From contig NZ_SCFY01000011.1 in NCBI RefSeq assembly GCF_007049795.1, forward strand, positions 141,580-205,579: DNA of 64,000 nucleotides. Direction: 5' to 3'. A program made the translations under genes and the position numbers. The notes below the pieces were generated by a model, which did not search any database, was not told where the DNA came from, and saw only the letters and a program-made list of their open reading frames with translations. Origin of the DNA: Ectopseudomonas mendocina. GTDB taxonomy: Bacteria; Pseudomonadota; Gammaproteobacteria; Pseudomonadales; Pseudomonadaceae. The stretch's first letter is position 1; every line of letters begins with the position of its first letter. Positions 8,410 to 17,014 of the stretch are shown in pieces.

Positions 8410-9336
8410 TCAGACGATTGGCGGCAGAACGATCTGATCGCTGCGACTGACGCCGGCGGTCAGCGCACGACACTGCTCGAGAAATTCGCGCATCGCCGCT
8501 GTCTGGTACTTCTGCTTGTGCCAGATGAAGTAGAACTGCCGGCGCAGATCCAGCTCCGGAGTTTCCACCGGCATCAGGCTGCCGCGACGAAAGGCGTCGC
8601 GCAGCGCCAGGCGTGAGATGCAGCCGATACCCAGGCCGGATTCCACGGCGCGTTTGATTGCCTCGGTGTGCTCCAGCTCCAGGCGGATATTCAGATTGCG
8701 CGGGTGATGACGCATGGCCTGATCGAAAGTCAGTCGTGTGCCCGACCCTTGCTCACGCAGAATCCAGGCTTCGTGCGTCAGCTCTTCCAGGCTGGCACTG
8801 CCGCGTTGGGCCAGCGGATGTTGCGGCGCGCAGAACACCACCAGTTCGTCCTCGACCCACGGCTGCACCTCGATATCCGGGTGCTGGCAGTCGCCTTCGA
8901 TCAAGCCCAGGTCCAGCTCGTAATGCGCGATTTGCTGCACCACATGGGCGGTGTTGTGGACCTGCAGCTTCACCCGGCATTCGGGGTGGCGCTGCATGAA
9001 ACTGCCAATCAGCAGGGTGGCCAGATAATTGCCCACGGTCAGGGTGGCGCCGACGTTCAGCGAGCCATAACCGCTCTTGCCACCCAGCAGGCGTTCGATT
9101 TCGCGCGCCTGGTCGATCAGCGCCACCGCCTCGGGCAGTAGCTGTCGGCCCAGGGCATTGAGCGCGAGGCGTTTGCCGGCGCGATCAAACAACTGGCAGT
9201 CGGATTGGCGTTCCAGTTCGGTCAGCGAAGTGCTGGTCGCAGACTGCGACAATGCGAGCGATTGCGCGGCGCGCGAGACGCTTTCATGCTGCGCCACGGC
9301 AACGAACACCTGAAGTTGTCTGAGAGTAAATCGCAT
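8410..9336 (-). CDS. finR: LysR-type regulator FinR
   Basis: A 308-residue LysR-family regulator. The N-terminal winged helix (MRFTLRQLQVFVAVAQHESV... SQSATSTSLTELERQ) is followed by a substrate-binding domain up to residue ~295. It is divergent from fpr with 113 bases between the starts. In Pseudomonas FinR is required for induction of fpr by oxidants and also affects sulfur metabolism genes; the head-to-head placement and the match to that gene pair support the name. The AT-rich intergenic region has repeated GATA-containing half sites where it probably binds. Its end lies 3 bases from dgkA's end. Confidence 0.85.
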   Translation of the reverse strand: MRFTLRQLQVFVAVAQHESVSRAAQSLALSQSATSTSLTELERQSDCQLFDRAGKRLALNALGRQLLPEAVALIDQAREIERLLGGKSGYGSLNVGATLTVGNYLATLLIGSFMQRHPECRVKLQVHNTAHVVQQIAHYELDLGLIEGDCQHPDIEVQPWVEDELVVFCAPQHPLAQRGSASLEELTHEAWILREQGSGTRLTFDQAMRHHPRNLNIRLELEHTEAIKRAVESGLGIGCISRLALRDAFRRGSLMPVETPELDLRRQFYFIWHKQKYQTAAMREFLEQCRALTAGVSRSDQIVLPPIV

Positions 9337-9449
9337 ATCGATATAACCGATAACCTATATCTTGATAATCCACTTAACAGATATTGTTGCCGCGAATAGA
9401 ATGCCGCGCAATGGCGCCTTTGGCGCTGACGTTCTTCGAGGAAATCATC
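9337..9449. promoter_or_regulatory. finR-fpr divergent promoter region
   Basis: An AT-rich stretch between two divergent starts. It holds CGATATAACCGATAACC and ATATCTTGATAATCC near 9338-9371, repeated GATA/TATC half sites of the kind LysR-type proteins use. A GAGGAAA ribosome site serves fpr. FinR binding here is inferred from gene context. Confidence 0.5.
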
Positions 9450-10229
9450 ATGAGCAATATGAACGTCGAGCGCGTGCTCAGCGTCCACCACTGGAACGAT
9501 ACGCTGTTCAGCTTCAAGTGCACCCGCGACCCGGGTCTGCGCTTCGAGAATGGTCAGTTCGTGATGATCGGCCTACAGCAAGACAGCGGCCGCCCGCTGA
9601 TGCGCGCCTACTCCATCGCCAGCCCGAACTGGGAAGAGCACCTGGAGTTCTTCAGCATCAAGGTGCCGGACGGCCCGCTGACCTCGCAGCTGCAGCACTT
9701 GAAGGAAGGCGACGAGATCATCATCAGCAAGAAGCCCACCGGCACGCTGGTTCTTGATGATCTCAACCCCGGCAAGCACCTCTATCTGCTCAGCACTGGC
9801 ACCGGCCTGGCGCCGTTCATGAGCGTGATCCAGGACCCGGAAACCTACGAGCGCTTCGAGAAAGTGATCCTGGTGCACGGCGTGCGCTACGTGAACGAAG
9901 TCGCCTATCGCGAGTTCATCACCGAGCACCTGCCGCAGAACGAATTCTTCGGCGATGCACTGAAGGACAAGCTGATTTACTACCCGACCGTGACGCGCGA
10001 GCCGTTCGAGAATCAGGGCCGTCTGACCGACCTGATGCGCAGCGGCAAACTGTTCGCCGATATCGGCCTGCCGCCGATTAACCCGCAGGACGACCGCGCC
10101 ATGATCTGCGGCAGCCCGAGCATGCTCGACGAGACCAGCGAAGTGCTCGACAGCTTCGGCCTGAAGATTTCCCCGCGCATGCGTGAGCCGGGGGATTACC
10201 TGATCGAGCGCGCCTTCGTCGAAAAATAA
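9450..10229 (+). CDS. fpr: ferredoxin--NADP+ reductase
   Basis: A 259-residue FAD flavoprotein that moves electrons between NADPH and ferredoxin or flavodoxin, important for Fe-S repair and oxidative stress. FAD-binding motifs RPLMRAYSIASPNWEE (near residues 50-65) and the NADP domain motif LLSTGTGLAPFMSVI are clear. The C-terminal DYLIERAFVEK is the bacterial subclass I ending. ATG at 9450 follows GAGGAAATCATC; an upstream ATG at 9384 would add 22 residues not found in the family. The sequence closely resembles P. aeruginosa FprA. Confidence 0.95.
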   Translation: MSNMNVERVLSVHHWNDTLFSFKCTRDPGLRFENGQFVMIGLQQDSGRPLMRAYSIASPNWEEHLEFFSIKVPDGPLTSQLQHLKEGDEIIISKKPTGTLVLDDLNPGKHLYLLSTGTGLAPFMSVIQDPETYERFEKVILVHGVRYVNEVAYREFITEHLPQNEFFGDALKDKLIYYPTVTREPFENQGRLTDLMRSGKLFADIGLPPINPQDDRAMICGSPSMLDETSEVLDSFGLKISPRMREPGDYLIERAFVEK

Positions 10230-10244
10230 GCGCCTCCGTTAAAA

Positions 10245-10273
10245 GACAAAGCCGCCCCATGGGCGGCTTTGTC
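10245..10273 (+). terminator. fpr terminator hairpin
   Basis: A perfect 12-bp stem (GACAAAGCCGCC with GGCGGCTTTGTC) lies 15 bases after the fpr stop, followed by a short T-containing tail. It fits a Rho-independent terminator for fpr, although the T-run is short. Confidence 0.8.
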
Positions 10274-10282
10274 GTTTCAGTT

Positions 10283-10346
10283 GTAGGGTGCGCCGTGCGC
10301 ATCGGGGTATTACTCGCTGGAGCGCTGTGCGCACGGCGCACCCTAC
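10283..10346. repeat. GTAGGGTGCGC-type inverted repeat pair
   Basis: Two inverted copies of GTAGGGTGCGCCGTGCGCA face each other across about 25 bases between fpr and ppiA. Related copies occur at 21957, 39439, 46030 and 48869 in this window, so this is a dispersed REP-like family. Confidence 0.8.
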
Positions 10347-10352
10347 GGGGCT

Positions 10353-10907
10353 TTACAGACGCTTGGCGTCGATGATCAGCACTGGCTCGCGCGGTACGTT
10401 CTGGTGCATGCCGCTGTTGCCGGTGGGGACCTGGGCGATCTTGTCTACCACATCCATGCCACGGGTGACCTTGCCGAATACGGCGTAACCGAAGTCACGC
10501 GAGCTGTGGTCGAGGAAGGCGTTGTCCTTGTGGTTGATGAAGAACTGGCTGGTGGCCGAGTCGCGGACCTGAGTACGGGCCATGGCCAGGGTGCCGCGCA
10601 CGTTGTGCAGGCCATTGTCGGCCTCGTTCTTGATCGGCGCGTTGGTGTCCTTCTGGCGCATGTCGGCATCGAAACCGCCGCCCTGAACCATGAAGCCCGG
10701 AATCACCCGGTGGAACTGGGTGCCATTGTAGAAGCCACTGTCGACGTACTTGAGAAAGTTCTGCGTGCTGATTGGCGCCTTGTCGGCGGCCAACTCCACT
10801 TCCACCTCACCCAGGCTGGTGGTCAGCAGGACCTTGGGATTTTCAGCGGCCAGCAGGCTGGAGGACAGCAGCAGGGCGCCTGTGGCGAGAACGAGTTGCT
10901 TGAGCAT
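10353..10907 (-). CDS. ppiA: periplasmic cyclophilin peptidyl-prolyl isomerase
   Basis: A 184-residue secreted cyclophilin that catalyses proline cis-trans isomerisation. The signal peptide [21 protein letters not shown] is cleaved before ENPKV. Core motifs are [33 protein letters not shown] and [19 protein letters not shown], typical of bacterial PpiA. The gene starts 5 bases after the upstream hydrolase stop, and its AAGGAA ribosome site lies inside that gene's last codons, so the two are translated from one message. The order LysR, hydrolase, ppiA resembles PAO1 PA3225-PA3227. Confidence 0.92.
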   Translation of the reverse strand: MLKQLVLATGALLLSSSLLAAENPKVLLTTSLGEVEVELAADKAPISTQNFLKYVDSGFYNGTQFHRVIPGFMVQGGGFDADMRQKDTNAPIKNEADNGLHNVRGTLAMARTQVRDSATSQFFINHKDNAFLDHSSRDFGYAVFGKVTRGMDVVDKIAQVPTGNSGMHQNVPREPVLIIDAKRL

Positions 10908-10912
10908 GATGG

Positions 10913-11710
10913 TCAGTTTTCCTTGTTGGCGGTCTCGCCGAGAAAGGCGAGCAGGGCGTTATTAAAGCGTTCTGGTTGATCCAGTGGTGTGGCGTGGCGC
11001 GAGTTTTCGATGATCAGCAGGCGCGCGTTGGGCATTTCTGCCACGTATTCGCGCTTGCGTTCAACGGGCGTGTAGTCGCGGTCGGCGGTGATCACCAGAG
11101 TAGGACAGGTGATGCGATCGAGGCGTTCACGCACGCCCCAGCCGATGATCGCGTCAAGACTGGCGAGGTAGGCGCGTTTGTCGTTCTGCGGCCAGCGTTC
11201 TTCGACCTTGCGACGCAGTTCGGCCTGCTCCGGTTTGGGGAACAGCAGCTTGCCCAGCGCCTTGGCGATGGTGTCCAGGCTGAGCAGGCGCGAGAGCGTC
11301 CAGCGTTTACCGATTTCCAGCCAGTCGCGTGCGCTCTTGGCCTTCACCTCTGGGCCGCTGTTGACGATGGTCAGGCTGCGCAAAAGCTCGGGGCGGTCTA
11401 CGCCAAGCTGGAAGCCGATCATCCCACCCATGGAGATGCCTACCAGGTGCACGGGTGCAAGCTGCAGGTGGTCGATGAGGGCGGCGACATCCTCGGCAAA
11501 ATCGGCGATGCGATAAGCCTCGCGCGGCTTGTCCGAACGGCCATGGCCGCGCACGTCGAGGGCGATGACCCGATAGTGCTGGGCGAGCACCGGGATCTGG
11601 TATTCCCAGTCGCGCGTGCTCGAGCCCAGGCCATGCACCAGTAGCAGGGGCGTGCCGTGGCCGTAGTCTTCGTAATGCAGTTGGCAACCGTCGTTGTCGA
11701 AGTAGGACAT
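10913..11710 (-). CDS. alpha/beta-fold hydrolase
   Basis: A 265-residue alpha/beta hydrolase. The oxyanion motif [14 protein letters not shown] is near residue 23-36, the nucleophile elbow GISMGGMIG near 93-101, an acid in ITADRDYTP near 208, and the histidine in [15 protein letters not shown] near 238. All three catalytic residues are present. It forms a tight unit with ppiA downstream. Substrate is unknown; the sequence is like 3-oxoadipate enol-lactonase-type hydrolases but that activity is not implied. Confidence 0.85.
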   Translation of the reverse strand: MSYFDNDGCQLHYEDYGHGTPLLLVHGLGSSTRDWEYQIPVLAQHYRVIALDVRGHGRSDKPREAYRIADFAEDVAALIDHLQLAPVHLVGISMGGMIGFQLGVDRPELLRSLTIVNSGPEVKAKSARDWLEIGKRWTLSRLLSLDTIAKALGKLLFPKPEQAELRRKVEERWPQNDKRAYLASLDAIIGWGVRERLDRITCPTLVITADRDYTPVERKREYVAEMPNARLLIIENSRHATPLDQPERFNNALLAFLGETANKEN

Positions 11711-11720
11711 GGGCGGGCTC

Positions 11721-12647
11721 TCAGTTGGGCGACTGCGGCGCGGCGAAGGCGGCGTCCAGCGGCGCCGCGTCGAAGTTCTTGATCAGCTCGATGAGAATCT
11801 GTGTAGCCGGACCGAGTACGCGCTCCTTGTTGCTGTAGAGGAAGAAGCGCGGTTTGCGCAGACCGCCCTGGGTCAGGGGCAAGGGTTTCAGCAGGCCTTC
11901 CTGCAGTTCACGGACGATCAGGTGGCGTGGCAGCCAGGCGAAGCCCAGGCCGCTGCTGACGAAGGTGCGTGCGGTCGGCAGGCTGCCCACTGTCCAGCGC
12001 TGTTCTGCGCCCAGCCAGCCGGCGTCGCGCGGCTGCAAGCGGCCACTGTCACGGGTGACCACCTGCATCTGGCCTTCCAGGTCCTGAAAGCTCAGCTCGC
12101 GTTGCAGGCGGTGCAGTGGGTGTTCCGGGTTGGCGACGGCGACGAACTCCACTTCACCCAGCTCGATGCCCAGGTGACCGGTGATGTTCAGCGCACTGAT
12201 GGCCAGGTCGGCGGTGCCTTCGAGCAGCACTTCCTCGACCCCGGACAGCACTTCCTCGCGCAGGCGTACGCGGCAGCCGCGGCTTTGCGGCATGAAGGCG
12301 GTCAGGGCACGGACGAGGTTGGCGGTGGGGTAGGCGGCGTCCACCACCAGGCGCACTTCGGCTTCCCAGCCCTGTTCCATGTGGTGGGCCAGGTCTTCCA
12401 GCTGGCTGGCCTGCTTGACCAGTTGCCGTGAGCGGCGCAGCAATACATCGCCGGCTTCGGTGAGCACGGCCTTGCGACCGTCGATGCGCAGCAGCGGTAC
12501 ACCGAGCTGTTCCTGCATACGTGCCACGGTATAGCTGACCGAGGACTGCGAGCGGTGCAGCACCTCGGCGGCCTGGGCGAAGCCGCCCTGATCCACCACG
12601 GCCTGCAGCGTGCGCCATTGATCCAAGGTTACGCGAGGAGCTTTCAT
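11721..12647 (-). CDS. LysR-type transcriptional regulator
   Basis: A 308-residue LysR regulator with N-terminal helix-turn-helix (LDQWRTLQAVVDQGGFAQAAEVLHRSQSSVSYTV) and an effector-binding domain. The ATG at 12647 is preferred over the one at 12692 since AGGATGATGTG precedes it and family members begin just before this helix. It lies 10 bases upstream of the hydrolase gene, same strand, and is divergent from a small secreted protein gene 77 bases away. Targets are unknown; PAO1 PA3225 in the same context is a reported stress-related repressor (recalled). Confidence 0.85.
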   Translation of the reverse strand: MKAPRVTLDQWRTLQAVVDQGGFAQAAEVLHRSQSSVSYTVARMQEQLGVPLLRIDGRKAVLTEAGDVLLRRSRQLVKQASQLEDLAHHMEQGWEAEVRLVVDAAYPTANLVRALTAFMPQSRGCRVRLREEVLSGVEEVLLEGTADLAISALNITGHLGIELGEVEFVAVANPEHPLHRLQRELSFQDLEGQMQVVTRDSGRLQPRDAGWLGAEQRWTVGSLPTARTFVSSGLGFAWLPRHLIVRELQEGLLKPLPLTQGGLRKPRFFLYSNKERVLGPATQILIELIKNFDAAPLDAAFAAPQSPN

Positions 12648-12724
12648 CACATCATCCTGCCTGAGTCGGCTGTTATCGCCGACGATCTCCACCTACACTG
12701 GCGATCCCATGTTGGAGAGCACCG

Positions 12725-13039
12725 ATGAAAAAAATAATCTGCTTGCTGCTGGCCTGTATGCCGTTGGCTGCCCATGCCTACCCCATCGAGGTGGAAAAAC
12801 AGTTCAACGGCGCCGAGGTCTCCGCCACCACTCAGGAAATCGACCACAACATGGCGGCTCTGATGCTCTACAACTACGGTCAGAGCGAAGCCGAGTGCAG
12901 TGCCGTGTTCCAAAATGGCCCCGAGGCACCGCGCATCCGGCGTACCGTGTTGGCGCCTGGCGCCAGCAACAACATGGCGGTCAAGTTCACCCGTAGCGTG
13001 ATTCGTCTGCGGATCAAGCTGACCTGCAACCTGAAGTGA
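12725..13039 (+). CDS. small secreted protein of unknown function
   Basis: A 104-residue exported protein. The signal peptide MKKIICLLLACMPLAAHA ends before YPIEVEKQFNG. The mature domain looks like a small beta-rich fold with two cysteines (AECSAVFQN and the final KLTCNLK) that could form one disulfide in the periplasm. Ribosome site GGAGAGCACC precedes ATG. It is divergent from the LysR gene. Homologues in Pseudomonas sometimes carry a wrong kinase name; nothing kinase-like is visible here. Confidence 0.75.
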   Translation: MKKIICLLLACMPLAAHAYPIEVEKQFNGAEVSATTQEIDHNMAALMLYNYGQSEAECSAVFQNGPEAPRIRRTVLAPGASNNMAVKFTRSVIRLRIKLTCNLK

Positions 13040-13174
13040 TGGAAGCCTAGATGCGACCCGTCGATAAATCAAATTAGTCGATATATGTAAGCGGATATTT
13101 ACGCTTTTTTATCGAAAGTCACATCTCTATTCTCTGCTCCATCGACTCTTGTTCACCTCGATGGAGCCTCAGAC

Positions 13175-13774
13175 ATGTCCCGTATTCTCGTAATCGAAAG
13201 CAGCGCCCGCCAGCAAGGTTCGGTCTCCCGCGAGCTGACCCAGCAATTCATCGCCAATTGGCAGGCTGCGCACCCGGCTGATCAGGTCCAGGTGCGTGAT
13301 CTGGCGGCAGAGCCGGTACCGCACCTCGACGCCACGCTGCTGGGTGGCTGGATGACCCCGAGCGAGCAGCAGAGCGACGCCGAGAAAGCTGCCCTGGCCC
13401 GCTCCAATCAACTGACCGATGAGCTGCTGGCCGCCGATGTGCTGGTGCTGGCTGCGCCGATGTACAACTTCGCCATCCCCAGCACCCTCAAAGCCTGGCT
13501 GGACCATGTGCTGCGCGCTGGCGTCACCTTCAAGTACACCGAAACCGGCCCGCAGGGCCTGCTGACCGGCAAACGTGCCTTCGTGCTCACGGCTCGTGGC
13601 GGTATCTACGCCGGCAGCGGCCTGGATCATCAGGAGCCCTACCTGCGTCAGGCGCTGGCCTTCATCGGTATCCACGATGTGCAGTTCATTCATGCCGAAG
13701 GCCTGAACTTGGGCGCCGAGTTCAGTGAGAAAGGCCTGGCCCAGGCCAAAGCCAAGCTGGCTGAAGTGGCCTGA
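13175..13774 (+). CDS. azoR: FMN-dependent NADH-azoreductase
   Basis: A 199-residue flavodoxin-fold quinone/azo reductase. The FMN phosphate loop SSARQQGSVSRELT is at residues 9-22, the second FMN contact APMYNFAIPSTLKAWLDHV near 92-110, and the TARGGIY loop near 138. Length and motifs agree with AzoR, which reduces azo dyes and quinones with NADH. An AT-rich promoter region (13058-13115) lies upstream and a good terminator downstream. In PAO1 an azoreductase is also next to this LysR/hydrolase/ppiA block. Confidence 0.92.
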   Translation: MSRILVIESSARQQGSVSRELTQQFIANWQAAHPADQVQVRDLAAEPVPHLDATLLGGWMTPSEQQSDAEKAALARSNQLTDELLAADVLVLAAPMYNFAIPSTLKAWLDHVLRAGVTFKYTETGPQGLLTGKRAFVLTARGGIYAGSGLDHQEPYLRQALAFIGIHDVQFIHAEGLNLGAEFSEKGLAQAKAKLAEVA

Positions 13775-13813
13775 TCCGAGACTCTCCTGGCGCCTGGGCT
13801 CCTGGGCGCTTCT

Positions 13814-13847
13814 GCCGGGCATTGCGCAAGCAATGACCGGCTTTTTT
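13814..13847 (+). terminator. azoR terminator
   Basis: GCCGGGCATTGC, a four-base loop, and GCAATGACCGGC form a hairpin followed directly by six T bases. It ends the azoR transcript. Confidence 0.9.
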
Positions 13848-13975
13848 ACGTGGGCCTGGCGACACGCTCTTGCCCGGTGGCGACGGCTTGCACGTTAGGC
13901 CGGTGGGGTTCGCCTGCTGTCGATTGTACGTCCGCGATGAACGCGCTAAGGTCGCCGCCTGTTCCTGAGGTGACC

Positions 13976-14848
13976 ATGCGCTATCTGTTGATCGTGACCC
14001 TGCTGTGGGCGTTTTCCTTCAGCCTGATCGGTGAGTACCTTGCCGGCCGGGTCGACAGCTACTTCGCGGTGCTGACGCGCATCGTCATCGCCGGTCTGCT
14101 GTTCGTGCCGCTGACCCGTTGGCGCGGCCATGCCCCGGCCTTCGTGCGCGGCATGCTGCTGATCGGCGCGCTGCAGTTCGGCATCACCTACGTGTGCCTG
14201 TACCTGAGTTTCTCGGTGCTGACGGTGCCGGAGGTGTTGCTGTTCACCATCCTCACGCCGCTACACGTGACGCTGATCGAGGATGCCCTCAATCGTCGAT
14301 TCAACCCCTGGGCGCTGGTCGCCGCTCTGGTAGCCGTGCTGGGCGCCGGGATCATCCGCTACGACGGTATCAGCAGCGGCTTTTTGCTCGGTTTCCTGTT
14401 GCTGCAGGTCGCCAACTTCACCTTCGCTGCCGGGCAGGTACTGTACAAGCATCTGCTGCTCAAACACCCCTCGAGCGAGCCGCAGTACCGGCGCTTCGGC
14501 TTCTTCTATCTGGGCGCCTTGCTGATTGCGCTGCCCGCGTTCCTGCTGCTGGGTAACGGCGAGCGTCTGCCTGGCAACGCACTGCAGTGGAGCGTGCTGG
14601 TCTGGCTTGGTGTGGTGGCGTCCGGGTTGGGACTGTATTGGTGGAACAAAGGCGCCAGCCTGGTCGATGGCGGCACCCTGGCGGTGATGAACAATGCGCT
14701 GGTGCCGGCCGGTTTGCTGGTCAATCTGCTGATCTGGAATCACGACGCCGATCTGCTGCGCCTGGCTCTGGGCGGTGCGGTGATTGCGGCGTCGCTACCG
14801 CTGGTCAATCTGGGGCGTACGCGTCGCACGCCTGCCGAGGTGCGCTGA
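13976..14848 (+). CDS. EamA-family membrane transporter
   Basis: A 290-residue protein with ten predicted membrane helices in two EamA repeats (first helix YLLIVTLLWAFSFSLIGEYL; second repeat from about residue 150). ATG at 13976 is taken because CTGAGG precedes it at the right distance and the first helix starts at once; a longer reading from 13850 adds 42 arginine- and cysteine-containing residues without a ribosome site. The stop overlaps the next start (TGATG), so it is coupled to the RarD-like gene. It probably exports a small metabolite. Confidence 0.85.
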   Translation: MRYLLIVTLLWAFSFSLIGEYLAGRVDSYFAVLTRIVIAGLLFVPLTRWRGHAPAFVRGMLLIGALQFGITYVCLYLSFSVLTVPEVLLFTILTPLHVTLIEDALNRRFNPWALVAALVAVLGAGIIRYDGISSGFLLGFLLLQVANFTFAAGQVLYKHLLLKHPSSEPQYRRFGFFYLGALLIALPAFLLLGNGERLPGNALQWSVLVWLGVVASGLGLYWWNKGASLVDGGTLAVMNNALVPAGLLVNLLIWNHDADLLRLALGGAVIAASLPLVNLGRTRRTPAEVR

Positions 14849-15753
14849 TGCAACTGTCCGGACGTGGAGTAGCGCTATCGGTTGGCGCCTCGGTGCTATT
14901 CGCCGTGCTGCCTGGCTACGTGCAGTGGCTGACGCCACTCGATGGCGTGCAGATATTCGCTCAGCGCGTGCTTTGGTCGATTCCGTTGGTTCTGCTGCTG
15001 GTGCTGCTGGCAGGGCAGACCACCTTGCTGCGCGAGACCTTCGTGCGTCTGCGCCACGAGCCGCTGTTGTTGGCTGCCTGCCCGCTGGCGGCGGCCTTGA
15101 TTGGCGTGCAGTGGGGGCTGTTTCTCTGGGCACCCTTGGCCGGGCATATGCTGGAAGTGTCCATGGGGTACTTCCTGTTGCCGTTGGCAATGGTGCTGAC
15201 CGGTCGGCTGTTCTACGGCGAGCGCCTGCGCCCGCTGCAGCGTTTGGCAGTGACCTGCGCCATGCTCGGCGTGCTGCACGAACTGTGGCGTACCCAGGCG
15301 TTCTCCTGGCTGACGCTGATCACTGCGTTGGGGTATCCGCCATACTTCATGCTGCGCCGCTGGATGCGCCTCGATGCGCTATCCGGTTTCGTGGTGGAGA
15401 TGCTGATGCTGGCGCCGTTGGCGATTTGGCTGATCGTTGCCTACGGGCCGGTTGGCGCATTCGCTGAGCGGCCGCTGCTGTGGTTGCTGGTGCCGGTGAT
15501 GGCGCTGATCGGTACGCTGGCCTTCGCTGCGTACATCGCGTCCAGCCGGCTGCTGCCCCTGGGGTTGTTCGGCATTCTCAGCTATGTCGAGCCAGTGCTG
15601 TTGTTCGCCGTGGCGCTACTGGTGCTGGGCGAGACTTTCGATGCGGGGCAGTGGTTGACCTACCTGCCGATCTGGGCGGCTGTGCTGCTGGTCGGCTGGG
15701 ACAGTGCCCGGCTGCTGCGCAAGCAGCAGCGTGAGAACATCAGGCCGCGTTGA
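14848..15753 (+). CDS. rarD: RarD-like EamA transporter
   Basis: A 301-residue membrane protein of the RarD branch of EamA permeases. Typical are GVALSVGASVLFAVLPGYVQW at the N-terminus, QIFAQRVLWSIPLVL in helix 2, the WGLFLWAP stretch and LSYVEPVLLFAVALLVLGE near the end. Start ATG shares a base with the previous stop, indicating translational coupling of two exporters. RarD was named for chloramphenicol resistance by plasmid-borne copies but its usual substrate is unknown. The last 14 bases overlap the convergent reductase gene. Confidence 0.8.
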   Translation: MQLSGRGVALSVGASVLFAVLPGYVQWLTPLDGVQIFAQRVLWSIPLVLLLVLLAGQTTLLRETFVRLRHEPLLLAACPLAAALIGVQWGLFLWAPLAGHMLEVSMGYFLLPLAMVLTGRLFYGERLRPLQRLAVTCAMLGVLHELWRTQAFSWLTLITALGYPPYFMLRRWMRLDALSGFVVEMLMLAPLAIWLIVAYGPVGAFAERPLLWLLVPVMALIGTLAFAAYIASSRLLPLGLFGILSYVEPVLLFAVALLVLGETFDAGQWLTYLPIWAAVLLVGWDSARLLRKQQRENIRPR

Positions 15754-16318
15754 TACGCGGTGCGGGGATCTGCGTTGGCAGGCTGGCCTGCTTCTGCACC
15801 TGGTAGTGCACTTGCAACGTGCCGTTGTTGAAGCGGCGTTGCTCGCTCAGCGTCAGGCTGCGTTCCATGCCGGTGGCCAGCAGTGGAATACCGGCGCCGA
15901 GCAGGTGCGGTACCAGGTTGATCACCACCTCGTCGATCAGTCCGGCGGTGTAGCAGTTACCCGCCAGCAGGCTGCCGCCGACCAGCCAGATGCGTTGGAA
16001 ACCTGCCTCGTTCAGTGCAGCTACGGCTTGAGCCGGGGTGCAGTGCGTCAGCTGGATTTCGTCCGCGGCGCGCGGCAGAGCGAGGCGAGTCAGCACCACG
16101 CAAGGCTTGCCGGGGTAAGGCCAGGGACCGCCACGCTTGAGCAACGCCTCGTAGGTGCCGCGGCCCATCAGCAGGGCATCTATGCCGGAATAGAAGTACT
16201 GAAAGGCGTACTCTTCATCGGCCTCCCGTGGCGAATCGAACCAGTCGATGCGACCATCGGGGCGCGCGATATAGCCGTCGAGGCTCGACGTGACGTGGTA
16301 GATCAGCGAAGCGTTCAT
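15740..16318 (-). CDS. dihydrofolate reductase-like (RibD C-terminal) protein
   Basis: A 192-residue protein of the RibD C-terminal/dihydrofolate-reductase fold. The N-terminus SLDGYIARPDGRIDWFDSP is the hallmark of this standalone group, and ALLMGRGTYEAL and IWLVGGSLLAGNC (NADPH-binding) follow. A GGAGG ribosome site precedes ATG. These proteins are NADPH-dependent reductases of unknown substrate; true folate reduction is not implied. It overlaps the rarD tail by 14 bases. Confidence 0.85.
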   Translation of the reverse strand: MNASLIYHVTSSLDGYIARPDGRIDWFDSPREADEEYAFQYFYSGIDALLMGRGTYEALLKRGGPWPYPGKPCVVLTRLALPRAADEIQLTHCTPAQAVAALNEAGFQRIWLVGGSLLAGNCYTAGLIDEVVINLVPHLLGAGIPLLATGMERSLTLSEQRRFNNGTLQVHYQVQKQASLPTQIPAPRINAA

Positions 16319-16410
16319 GGTGCCTCCGCACGCGGGTTATCTGAGAGATAGATCGATGGCCGCAGAACAAGTTCGACAGAGGGCGTGCCACTCGTCGGCA
16401 CGTTCGTTGA

Positions 16411-16815
16411 TCAGTCCAGCACGTTACGCAGGATTTCGTAGACGATCCCGGTCGCGATGGCGACCAATACAACGTCGCGGCCGATCTGTTTCCATTCGTA
16501 GCCTTCGTAGTAAGGCAGGCGCGAGGTCAGGCGGCTGTCGAAGTTCTTGGCGATGCCCGGTGGCAGCGGCTTGCCGCGAGCCAGGTTCTTGGCGATGCCT
16601 GGTGGCAGGGAGGAGGTCGGGCCGATCAACTGGCGATTGTCGCCGAGGATGATGCGTACCCTTCCGATATCCACGGTCGGGCCGCGTAGATCGATCTGGA
16701 CACCGTCATCTCGGCCCGGTTTGCCTTTGCCGGGGGGTGGGTTGGCAAGCACTGGCGATGCGGCCAAAAGGACGCACAGGCCGATACTGAGGGCGGTCAA
16801 GGGCTTGGTGGGCAT
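16411..16815 (-). CDS. CigR/RcnB-like exported protein
   Basis: A 134-residue protein with a signal peptide (KPLTALSIGLCVLLAASPVLA) followed by a low-complexity NPPPGKGKPGRDD segment. The repeated LPPGIAKN motif occurs twice (SLPPGIAKNLARGKPLPPGIAKNF is split by a short linker), and the C-terminus ends in one hydrophobic helix (VLVAIATGIVYEILRNVL). This is the layout of anti-virulence regulator CigR-family proteins. ATG at 16815 is chosen by the signal peptide; the ribosome site is weak. A longer frame to 16941 has no support. Confidence 0.75.
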   Translation of the reverse strand: MPTKPLTALSIGLCVLLAASPVLANPPPGKGKPGRDDGVQIDLRGPTVDIGRVRIILGDNRQLIGPTSSLPPGIAKNLARGKPLPPGIAKNFDSRLTSRLPYYEGYEWKQIGRDVVLVAIATGIVYEILRNVLD

Positions 16816-17014
16816 GGGCTGGGCTCTTCGGATGGTGATGCGGTTTGGATAAGCGCCGAGCGGTTTCGGTTCCGATCTGCTCCTGCCGGATAGCGACTCC
16901 AGGCAGCCGCCCGTCGTCGCCTGAACGCGAGTTTCATGCAAAGAAATTCGGCCCCGGCGGCGGAAACCGTTAGGCTATGCACCGTTTTGTCGATTTCTTT
17001 GAGGTAGTGCCCCC